Positions 50,422 to 58,151 of a DNA stretch of 64,000 nucleotides are shown in pieces (the first letter of the stretch is position 1; every line of letters starts with the position of its first letter). The DNA is from DSVZ01 sp964568145 (lineage in GTDB: Bacteria; Verrucomicrobiota; Verrucomicrobiia; Limisphaerales; J093): NCBI GenBank assembly GCA_964568145.1, contig CAZMOZ010000005.1, positions 186,001-250,000 on the forward strand. The letters are read 5' to 3'. The notes under the pieces were generated by a model. That model was not told the origin of the DNA. It searched no databases and saw nothing but the letters and a program-made list of their open reading frames with translations. Made by a program: the position numbers and the translations under genes.

Positions 50422-50518
50422 ACGCGGGGCAGTCTGGCTTGGCCGCCGGCCGGCTCAAGTATTGGCTTTGCGCGTCCTTGTAATGGGATGGGGCGGGGAA
50501 GGCAAGCGCGGCGCCGGC

Positions 50519-51544
50519 TCACCGGCCTTGCGTGGCGGCGTCGAGCGAGTCCAACACGCCGCCGAAATACTGGAGCCAGAAGGACACGACGAAGTACCCC
50601 ACCATGGCGGCGATGATCAGAAAGACCAGCCGGGGCGTCCATTCGGCCATCCGCTTGTACAGGCGCGCCGATTCGTCGGCGTAGTCGCTTTGCAGGTAGC
50701 CCAGCGACTGGTCCAGCCGGCCGCTCAATTCGCCGCTGCGATACAGGCTCGTGAACCGGGCGGGGAACACGGATTCGCGGGCGATCGCCTCGCCCGGAGT
50801 CTCCCCCGCAATCATGCGTTCGCGGGCTTGGGCGACCGCCCGTTCCAAGGCGGGCGATCCGCTGGCCGCGGCCGCCAGCGGCCAGGCCTCGATGATGTTC
50901 ACCCCGGCGTTCAGCAAGGCTTCCAGGGCCAGCGTCAGCCGTGCCAGCGCCATCGCCCGGCGTGCCCGGCCAAACACCGGGATGGCGTGCAGCAACTCCT
51001 CCCAGGCGGCGCGGAACCAGCGCGCCCTGCCGGTGTGGTTGAGGACCAGGATGACCAGTTCGGCCAGCCCCAGGATCGCCAGCGTGCCCAGCTTGGGCAT
51101 CACGAAACCGGCCACGTCGCCCTTCCAGACCAGGTTGGCCAGGGTGTTGGGCGGAAAAATCAGGATCACTAGCAGGATCACAAAGGCCGGGTAGGCCAGG
51201 TCGCTGAGCATGGACCGGATGAGCCGCGCGCGGTCCTTGTAATACCCGGCCAGGCGCCGGCAGCAGGCGTCCAGCCGGCCGCTTTTCTCGCCGGCGGCGA
51301 TCAGGGCGATGTCGAAGTCCGGCAGCCAGCCACGGCGGTTGGCCAGGGCCTCGGAGAAAGTGGAGCCCTGCTTGAGGTCCTCGAGCGCGCGGTCCAGCGG
51401 AGGCCGAAACGCCCCGCTGGGTGGCGCGGCGCGGATCAGTTCCACGGCTTGCACCAGCGTGATGCCCGAGGCCAGCATGCTGCCGAGCTGGTGGTAGAGT
51501 TCGCTGATCGCGTCCAGACGCCGGGGCGTGACAATCAAGGGCAT
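50519..51544 (-). CDS. Type II secretion system F family protein (orphan)
   Basis: 341 residues with two T2SSF domains (about 10-130 and 205-330) and three hydrophobic segments (about 110-135, 150-170, 310-332), the topology of GspF/PilC inner-membrane platform proteins. FSEALANRRGWLPDFDIALIAAGEKSGRLD is the family signature. No GspE, GspG or pilin genes are nearby, so it is an orphan. It lies 97 nt upstream of the vWA gene on the same strand. Start Met 51544 is preferred to 51565. Confidence 0.85.
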   Translation of the reverse strand: MPLIVTPRRLDAISELYHQLGSMLASGITLVQAVELIRAAPPSGAFRPPLDRALEDLKQGSTFSEALANRRGWLPDFDIALIAAGEKSGRLDACCRRLAGYYKDRARLIRSMLSDLAYPAFVILLVILIFPPNTLANLVWKGDVAGFVMPKLGTLAILGLAELVILVLNHTGRARWFRAAWEELLHAIPVFGRARRAMALARLTLALEALLNAGVNIIEAWPLAAAASGSPALERAVAQARERMIAGETPGEAIARESVFPARFTSLYRSGELSGRLDQSLGYLQSDYADESARLYKRMAEWTPRLVFLIIAAMVGYFVVSFWLQYFGGVLDSLDAATQGR

Positions 51545-51765
51545 GGCGGTAAATTGATGGTGCAAGCATGCGCCGGACGGTCCCGGAACTCAAGATTGCC
51601 GGCACGCGCGGCGCGATGTTCTTTCGTTTCGACCGGCCGCTCCGGAAAAAATCACGCCCGGGGCTGCTCGCGGGTTGCGGCCGGACGGAACGCGGCTAGC
51701 CTTGCGCCCGGTCCACCCGGCGCAAGCGGCTGCCCGAGGGGGTGGACGAAGGATTTTGAGGCGTC

Positions 51766-52209
51766 ATGATCGGCTATCTGCGCAATCTGCTGGCCCCGCA
51801 AAAACCGGCCTCCCGGGCGGGCGGACCGATGTTCCGCGAATCGCCTGCGGCGGTCCGGCCGCCGGCCCCGGACAATCAAAACCGGGGCCAGACGTTCACC
51901 AAGGTCTTCCGCTACCGTCTCCCGGACGGCCAGACCCGTGAGCCCGAACGGGTCGAGGTGGTCGGCTCGTTCACGCACTGGCAGCCGATGCCCATGACCC
52001 GCGACGGCAAGCTCGACTCCTGGCACGTGACGGTCCACCACATCCCCGGCAACCGCACGCACCATTACATGCTCCTGGTGGACGGGCATCCGACGCACGA
52101 CCGGACCTGCGACGGCCTGGTGGTGCCGCACGGCCCGCACGAGGAGCGCTTCCAGCTCCAGACCGATAGAGGTCCGCGCGTGCTGATGCTCTTCGCCCAG
52201 ACGCGCTGA
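51766..52209 (+). CDS. Small protein with AMPK/CBM48-type glycogen-binding domain
   Basis: 147 residues. After an amphipathic N-terminus and Pro-rich linker, residues ~45-135 form an E-set/CBM48-like domain: VEVVGSFTHWQPMPM with the sugar-contact Trp, then WHVTVHHIPGNRTHHYMLLVDG. There is no enzymatic domain and no signal peptide. It could be a cytosolic glycogen- or alpha-glucan-targeting protein. Start ATG 51766 is the first good codon. It stands alone, divergent from the secretion F gene, with alpha-galactosidase next on the same strand. Confidence 0.8.
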   Translation: MIGYLRNLLAPQKPASRAGGPMFRESPAAVRPPAPDNQNRGQTFTKVFRYRLPDGQTREPERVEVVGSFTHWQPMPMTRDGKLDSWHVTVHHIPGNRTHHYMLLVDGHPTHDRTCDGLVVPHGPHEERFQLQTDRGPRVLMLFAQTR

Positions 52210-52293
52210 GCCACACGCGCCGCACCGAACGGGCACGCCCCCGGCTTGACGGCGGTCAACGTCGGTCCCACGCCGCGGCTTCACCGTGGCCGC

Positions 52294-54354
52294 GTGAAGC
52301 CAATCCTTCCTGTAACTCGCGCACGCGCCAAATCGGCATTTTCCCGCCTTCCTCTTGATCTTCCTCTTAATCCTAATCTCGTTCGCACCCCCCTCCTTGC
52401 CTGGCTGGCCTTGCTGGCGGCTGCGGTTTCCGCTTCCGCCGAGACCATCTGGCTGGGCAGCCTCGATCTGACCAAGGTCCGGCAAGGCTGGGGCCAGGCG
52501 CAGGCGGACAAGGCGGTGACTGGCAAGCCGCTGAGCATCGCCGGCGAGCGGTTCGACCGCGGCGTGGGCACGCACGCGAACAGCACGTTTTGGATCGAGC
52601 TGGCCGGCGGCGCGTCGCGGTTCCAGGCCCGGGTGGGCGTGGACGACGCCGCGGGCAACGACAAGGCCAGCGTGGTGTTCAAGATCGTCGGTGACGGCCG
52701 CCGGCTCTGGTCCTCGGGTGTGATGCGCCGGGGCCAGCCGGCGAGGGCGGTGGACGTGGACGTGCGCGGCGTCGCGCGGCTGGTGCTCTGGGTGGAAGAC
52801 GCGGGCGACGGCACGGACTTCGACCACGCGGACTGGGCCGGGGCGCGGCTGCTGGTCAGCGGCGCGAAACCGCAAGCCATTGACCGCCCGGTGCCGAAGG
52901 AGGAGTTCGTCATCCTCACGCCGAAACCCGGCCCCGCGCCGCGGCTCAACAACCCGCTGGTCTATGGCTGCCGGCCGGGGAATCCGTTTCTTTACCGCAT
53001 TCCCACCCAGGGCGAGCGGCCGATGAAATGGTCCGCCCGCGGCCTGCCCGCCTCGCTGACGCTCAACCCGGACACCGGCATCATCACCGGCACCGCGCCC
53101 GCCCGCGGCGAGCACCGGGTCACGTTCACCGCGCGCAACCGCCACGGCGCGGCGCGGCGCGAGTTCAAGATCATTGCCGGCGACACGCTGGCCCTGACGC
53201 CGCCGATGGGCTGGAACCACTGGTACACGCATTACGACCGCATCACGGACGCGCTCATGCGCGAGGCGGCGGACGTGATGGTCAGCAGCGGCATGGCGGA
53301 CGCGGGCTACCAGTACGTGAGCATTGATGACTGCTGGATGAACGCCGAGAAACACGCCGACCCGCTCCGCGTGGGTCCGGCGCGGGACGCCGCCGGCCGC
53401 ATCCTGCCGAACCGCCACTTCCCGGACATGAAGGCCTTGACGGCCTACATCCACGCCCGGGGCCTGAAGGCCGGCATCTACACCTCGCCGGGTCCGCGCA
53501 CCTGTGCCGGTTTTGCCGGGGCCTGGCAGCACGAGGCGGACGACGCCCGGCAGTTCGCCGAATGGGGTTTCGACCTGCTCAAGTACGACTGGTGCTCGTA
53601 CGGTGAGATCGCTGCGAAGGACGCCGCCCCCGAGTTGGTGAAGTTCAAGAAGCCGTACGCGCTCATGGGCCGGCTGCTCCGCGAGCAACCGCGCGACATC
53701 GTCCTGAACCTTTGCCAGTACGGCATGGGCGAGGTCTGGAAATGGGGCGCGGAAGTGGGCGGCCACTCGTGGCGGACGGCCGGCGACCTCGGCTTCGAGC
53801 TCGACCGCGTCTTCGAGATCGCGCTGCGAAACGCCGGCCACCGCGACTGGCAGAAGCCCGGCGCGTGGAACGACCCGGACTACATCCAGATCGGCTACAT
53901 CGGCGACGCCCGCACCATCGGGACGCCCAAGCCCTGCCCGCTCACGTCCGGCGAGCAGTATGCCTTCATGTCGCTCTGGAGCCTCATGGCCGCGCCGCTG
54001 TTTTTCAGCGGCGACATGGGCCGGCTGGACGAGTTCACACTCAACGTGCTGTGCAACCCGGAGGTGATCGCGGTGAACCAGGATCCGCTCGGCCGGTGCG
54101 CGCGCGTCGTGCCGCTCGACGAGGACACGTTTGCGATGGTCAAGGATCTTCACGACGGCGCGAAGGCGTTGGGTTTGTTCAACAAGGGCGAAATTCCCGC
54201 GCGGGTGAAGGTCGCCTGGGCGCAACTGGGAATCGCCGGCTCGCCGCGCGTGCGCGATTTGTGGCGGCAGAAAGACCTCGGCCGGCTGGACGGGTTTGCG
54301 GGTGAACTGCCGCGCCGCGGCTCGGTCTTGCTGCGGCTGGCCACGCGGCGATGA
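52294..54354 (+). CDS. Secreted NPCBM / Ig-like / GH27 alpha-galactosidase
   Basis: About 686 residues. A signal-like segment (LLAWLALLAAAVSASAE) ends near residue 50, so the n-region is unusually long. The start is uncertain: GTG 52294 is used, TTG 52246 is possible. An NPCBM domain (about 52-160: GVGTHANSTFWIEL) precedes a putative-Ig segment (about 190-300: NPDTGIITGTAPARGEH). The GH27 barrel follows from TPPMGWNHW, with SIDDCWM and the nucleophile D432 in LLKYDWCSY. WNDPDYIQIG and LMAAPLFFSGDM are also conserved. It would release alpha-galactosyl groups outside the cytoplasm. A 6-bp periodic stretch (52349-52384) lies inside the leader or n-region. Confidence 0.87.
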   Translation: MKPILPVTRARAKSAFSRLPLDLPLNPNLVRTPLLAWLALLAAAVSASAETIWLGSLDLTKVRQGWGQAQADKAVTGKPLSIAGERFDRGVGTHANSTFWIELAGGASRFQARVGVDDAAGNDKASVVFKIVGDGRRLWSSGVMRRGQPARAVDVDVRGVARLVLWVEDAGDGTDFDHADWAGARLLVSGAKPQAIDRPVPKEEFVILTPKPGPAPRLNNPLVYGCRPGNPFLYRIPTQGERPMKWSARGLPASLTLNPDTGIITGTAPARGEHRVTFTARNRHGAARREFKIIAGDTLALTPPMGWNHWYTHYDRITDALMREAADVMVSSGMADAGYQYVSIDDCWMNAEKHADPLRVGPARDAAGRILPNRHFPDMKALTAYIHARGLKAGIYTSPGPRTCAGFAGAWQHEADDARQFAEWGFDLLKYDWCSYGEIAAKDAAPELVKFKKPYALMGRLLREQPRDIVLNLCQYGMGEVWKWGAEVGGHSWRTAGDLGFELDRVFEIALRNAGHRDWQKPGAWNDPDYIQIGYIGDARTIGTPKPCPLTSGEQYAFMSLWSLMAAPLFFSGDMGRLDEFTLNVLCNPEVIAVNQDPLGRCARVVPLDEDTFAMVKDLHDGAKALGLFNKGEIPARVKVAWAQLGIAGSPRVRDLWRQKDLGRLDGFAGELPRRGSVLLRLATRR

Positions 54355-54400
54355 ATGCCCGGACTTGCCTCCACCGCCGGACCCGGAGCACGCTCGCGCC

Positions 54401-55771
54401 ATGAACCCGCCTCCCAATGATCCGTCCGCCGCGACGCTGTCCCGGCGCGACTTTCTGCAACGCAGCACGGGGGTCGCCGCGCTGGGCTCCACCGCCGCCG
54501 CCCGTGCACCGGCTCCGAAACCGCCGCCGCGCCGGCGGACCGGGCCAAACAGCAAGATTCACATCGGCTTGATCGGCTGCGGCGGGATGGGCCGCGCCAA
54601 TCTAAACAATTGCGCCCAGTACCCGGACGTGGTCGTGACCGCCGCCTGCGACGTGTGGGCCCAGCGGCGCGACAGCGTGGTGGCCCAGTTCAAAGACACC
54701 TGCCGGCCGTACCACGATTACCGCGAAGTGCTCGCCCGGCCGGACGTGGACGCGGTGATCATCGCCACGCCGCCGCACTGGCACACGCTCCAGGCCATCG
54801 CCGCCTGCGAGGCCGGCAAGGACATCTACCTCCAGAAGCCGATGACCCTGCACCTCGGTGAAAGCCTGGCGGTGCGCAACGCGGTGAAGCGGCACGGCAT
54901 CATCAGCCAGATCGGCACGCAGATTCACGCCGGCGACAACTACCGGCGCGTGGTCGAGTACGTTCGTTCCGGCAACCTGGGCAGGATCGGCGTCGCCCGC
55001 ACCTTCAACGTGATGAACCAGTCGCCGGAGGGCGTGGGCCGCGCCCAGCCCGCGCCCGTGCCCGCCGGGCTGGACTGGGACCTGTGGTGCGGCCCCGCGC
55101 CGCGCTGCGAGTTCAATCCCACCCTGGCCGCCGACGCCTATTATCACAGTTCGTGGCTGGCCTATTCCGGCGGGTGGACCCCCGGCATGGCCCCGCACAT
55201 CATTGACCTGCCCGTCTGGGCGCTGGACCTGGGCTATCCCACGGTCACGAGTTCCGCGGGCGGCCGGTACGTCTTGCGCGACGACGGCGATGCCTACGAC
55301 CACCACGAAGTGCTGTGGCAGTATCCGGGCTTCACGCTCACCTGGATGTCGTCGCTCACGAACAGCTATGACTTCCTGATGAAGTCGCAGCCGCCCGAGC
55401 GCCGGCTGGGCATCTACTTCCACGGCGAGAACGGCACGTTGTACGCGAACTACGGCATGTTCCGGCTGCTGGCCGAAGGCGACCGGCTCAAGGACAAGGA
55501 GCCTCCGCCGCCCTCGATCCCGCCCTCGCCCGGCCACGAGCGTGAATGGCTCGACTGCATCAAAACGCGGCAGCAGCCGGGTTGCAGCGTGTTTTACCAC
55601 GTGCGCGTGGACGTGCCGATCGTGCTGAGCCTGCTCTCGCTGAAGCTGGGTCGCGCGATCCGGTTTGATCCGGCCACCGAACGGATCGTGGGCGACCGCG
55701 AGGCGGCGGAACTGGCCGTGCCGCGTTACCGCGCGCCGTGGAAATTCCCGCGGGAATATCTGAAGGCCTGA
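54401..55771 (+). CDS. Tat-exported Gfo/Idh/MocA family oxidoreductase
   Basis: 456 residues. A twin-arginine signal (SRRDFLQRSTGVAALG, about 15-30) is followed by a Pro/Arg-rich stretch. The Rossmann motif is IGLIGCGGMGRANL, and the lysine motif is YLQKPMTLHLGES (Q in place of the usual E before KP). The substrate domain has WDLWCGPAPRCEFNP and PHIIDLPVWALDLGYP. It follows the alpha-galactosidase by 46 nt on the same strand, so oxidation of a released sugar outside the cytoplasm is plausible. The start at 54401 is fixed by the signal. Confidence 0.88.
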   Translation: MNPPPNDPSAATLSRRDFLQRSTGVAALGSTAAARAPAPKPPPRRRTGPNSKIHIGLIGCGGMGRANLNNCAQYPDVVVTAACDVWAQRRDSVVAQFKDTCRPYHDYREVLARPDVDAVIIATPPHWHTLQAIAACEAGKDIYLQKPMTLHLGESLAVRNAVKRHGIISQIGTQIHAGDNYRRVVEYVRSGNLGRIGVARTFNVMNQSPEGVGRAQPAPVPAGLDWDLWCGPAPRCEFNPTLAADAYYHSSWLAYSGGWTPGMAPHIIDLPVWALDLGYPTVTSSAGGRYVLRDDGDAYDHHEVLWQYPGFTLTWMSSLTNSYDFLMKSQPPERRLGIYFHGENGTLYANYGMFRLLAEGDRLKDKEPPPPSIPPSPGHEREWLDCIKTRQQPGCSVFYHVRVDVPIVLSLLSLKLGRAIRFDPATERIVGDREAAELAVPRYRAPWKFPREYLKA

Positions 55772-55774
55772 GCC

Positions 55775-55825
55775 GGAGCGATGCGACTGGACTGGGAAGC
55801 GCACCCGCCCGGGTACCGTGGCAGG
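55775..55825. repeat. Post-stop GC-rich element, copy 2
   Basis: It starts 4 nt after the Gfo/Idh/MocA stop with GGAGCGATGC and contains GGGAAGCGCACCCGCC and CGGGT, matching copy 1 after trpE (22321-22371). A further hairpin (GCGCCGACCGGC...GCGCCGGTCGG) lies at about 55890-55918. Confidence 0.5.
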
Positions 55826-55998
55826 CGCCTCGCCCGCCACCTCCGGCGCGGCGGGTTTGGGGCACCGCCTGGTGCGGTCCGAGTGTGGAGCGCCGACCGG
55901 CGAGGGCGCCGGTCGGAACACGCGCGGGCGCGTGGGCTCCCCTTCCTCAATTGAAGCGGCCCATCTGAGCCCGGCGGCGGACGCGTTTGCGCCAGCGG

Positions 55999-58005
55999 TC
56001 AAGGCAGGCTGGCGACGTGCCGCCGGACTTCCTGCACCACCTCCTCGATGTTCGTCCGCGCCAGCCGTTCGAGCACGCGGCTCCAGCGGTGGGCGAAGTT
56101 GCCGGCCGGGTCCGCGGTCAGGTGCTTGAACAGGCCGTCGAACGCGGCTTTGCGCAGCTCGTAGTCCTTGAAGAGCCGCTGCAGTTCCTCGCCAAACGCC
56201 GTGAGGTAGGCCTCGGCAAAGGCCCGCGGGTCCGCCACGTTTTCCGCCCGGTGGTTGGCGGGCCCGGCGTAGCTCTGGGCAAATGGCAGGAGCGTGGGCG
56301 TGCGCCAGTCGGTGAACGCGCCGCTGTGATCCACCAGGAACAGGTGGCGCGGCAGGCCGTCGGAGCCTTCCACGACGATCTCGTCGCCGTTGTCGAAGAG
56401 CGGCTCGCCGGGTGCGTCGGGCGCCGCTGGCTCGAGCGTGCGGCCCACCACGAGGTTGGGGGCGGCCGCCGCACCCAGCAGGCGGGCCAGGGCGAGCGCG
56501 TAGCGGGGGTCCTGCAGTTTGCGCTCCGGAATGCGGTTGGTGGGAATGCCGGCGAGATACTCGCGCTCGAAGTAGATGACCGGCAGGCGCAGCTTGCGGT
56601 ACTCCGGCCGGACGCCCTGGTAACGCTCGGTGACCCGCCGCATGTGCATGCGTGGCGGCAGGCGCATGCCGAATTGCAGACAGCCCAGCCGGCGGTCAAG
56701 CGTGTAGTCCAGGTATTCCTCGGTCTCGAGGATCGCGCCGACCAGATCCATGCGCGGGCGACCTTGCTGGTCCACTTCGGCCAAGCGTTCCGCGATGCCC
56801 CAGCGTTGCACGCGCAAAAACAGGACGCGGGCCTGGGCGTCGTCGCGCACCTTCAGTTCCGCCAGATAAACCCCGCGCCGGCCCCGCGGGCGCGCCGCCG
56901 CGGCGGTGGTGGCCTCCACGCGCGCCAGATTCAGGTGCTCGAGGTTGCCGTATTCGCGGATGAAATTCGCGATGAACCCCCGGGCCAGCGGATCCCAGAA
57001 CGGCAGCAATTCGGAATTGTCCGGCGGCGCGTCCGTGGTGGGCAGGAAGGATTCAAAGATGAACTCGCCCTGCTCGAAGCGCCCGCCCGGCAGCCAGCGC
57101 AGCTTCAGCATGGATTCCACCCCGGGGTGCAGCGCCGGGTCGTCCCGCCCGTCCCGCTCCGAAGCCCCCGTGATGGCCAGGAGCATCCTGTCCCGCCAGT
57201 AATCAGCCTCCACGTCGTCCGCCCGCAGCAGCTTGTCCGTGGCCTCCCGGAACAACCGCGCCAGCTCGTCGTATCGGGTGCGCAACGTCCCGGAGGCCAG
57301 ATCGCCGAAGCCCGGCCCGTTGAACAACGGCGCGCCGAACTTCAAGGGCTCGACTCCGAAGAAGGCCAGCTCGGGGTTGCCGTGCCGGTTGCGCTGGTCG
57401 CAGTGCTCGCGGATTTCATCCAACTGCCGGGCCAGCGCGGCGTCGTCGAGCTGGCCGAGTCCGGCAAACTCCTGGCACGTCAGCCAGCGCGTGCCGGACT
57501 GGGCGTTGTAGTAGTAAATCGGCTGGCAATGGATCGCCACGCGGCTCTGCCGGATGGCCTGAATGGCCGCGGCCCGGTCGAAGACCATCGAGAACATCCG
57601 CCACAACTCGCCCCGCTCGCGCAGCGCCTGGCGCACGCGGGGATCGTGCGTGCGGGCGAAACGAATCCGGTGCTTGGGCACCTCGCAGGCGTCCTGCAGC
57701 AGTTGGTCGCTCAGGAACGCGAGGTCGAGCCGCTCCACTTCCGGCCGGATCAGCACCACGTCGCCCGGCTCGAACACCAGGTCCACGCTCTCCGCCGCCT
57801 CCCACTTCAACCGCCGCCGGGTCCAGGGCTTGCCGTCGGCCGCCGTTGCGGAGCGCTGGAGCCACTCCATGAAACGCGCCCGCTGGAACGAGTGGATCGG
57901 GGGGTCAGTGATGAGCAGCCGGTGCCGCGGGAAGAGGGTGCCGATGGCGGAAAGGTAGCCGCCGTCCGGGTTTCGCGCGAAGGGTTTGGGTCCGAGCGTT
58001 TCCAT
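55999..58005 (-). CDS. Uncharacterised 668-residue cytosolic protein
   Basis: There is no signal peptide or membrane segment. Family not recognised. The N-terminal half is mixed alpha/beta and charged (YLSAIGTLFPRHRLLITDPP near 17; VDLVFEPGDVVLIRPEVERL near 75). The C-terminal ~200 residues have GIPTNRIPERKLQDPRYALALARLLG, LFDNGDEIVVEG and LFLVDHSGAFTDW, then helices to the end. The DHSGAF element next to an aromatic motif loosely recalls the metal site of kinase-like (HipA/phosphotransferase) folds, but no lysine or catalytic loop could be assigned, so no function is given. It is on the same strand as, and 146 nt downstream of, the MMPL exporter, separated by heptad array H6. Confidence 0.65.
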   Translation of the reverse strand: METLGPKPFARNPDGGYLSAIGTLFPRHRLLITDPPIHSFQRARFMEWLQRSATAADGKPWTRRRLKWEAAESVDLVFEPGDVVLIRPEVERLDLAFLSDQLLQDACEVPKHRIRFARTHDPRVRQALRERGELWRMFSMVFDRAAAIQAIRQSRVAIHCQPIYYYNAQSGTRWLTCQEFAGLGQLDDAALARQLDEIREHCDQRNRHGNPELAFFGVEPLKFGAPLFNGPGFGDLASGTLRTRYDELARLFREATDKLLRADDVEADYWRDRMLLAITGASERDGRDDPALHPGVESMLKLRWLPGGRFEQGEFIFESFLPTTDAPPDNSELLPFWDPLARGFIANFIREYGNLEHLNLARVEATTAAAARPRGRRGVYLAELKVRDDAQARVLFLRVQRWGIAERLAEVDQQGRPRMDLVGAILETEEYLDYTLDRRLGCLQFGMRLPPRMHMRRVTERYQGVRPEYRKLRLPVIYFEREYLAGIPTNRIPERKLQDPRYALALARLLGAAAAPNLVVGRTLEPAAPDAPGEPLFDNGDEIVVEGSDGLPRHLFLVDHSGAFTDWRTPTLLPFAQSYAGPANHRAENVADPRAFAEAYLTAFGEELQRLFKDYELRKAAFDGLFKHLTADPAGNFAHRWSRVLERLARTNIEEVVQEVRRHVASLP

Positions 58006-58091
58006 CGCCGCAACCTAGGGGTTCGCGGCGCACCGTCCATCGCAAATTGTCCACCGGTTGTGAGCGGGGCGGAAGCCGGATGCTCTTTTCC

Positions 58092-58147
58092 CGCTTCTCG
58101 CTGCTCGTTTCTGACTCCTGACTCCTGATCGCTGACTCCTGGCTCCA
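58092..58147. repeat. Heptanucleotide array H6
   Basis: Eight in-phase 7-bp units between two minus-strand genes, mostly of type GACTCCT, preceded by CGCTTCT, CGCTGCT and CGTTTCT. It ends 4 nt before the stop codon of the exporter, so on the transcript it lies directly after that gene. Confidence 0.7.
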
Positions 58148-58151
58148 GCCG

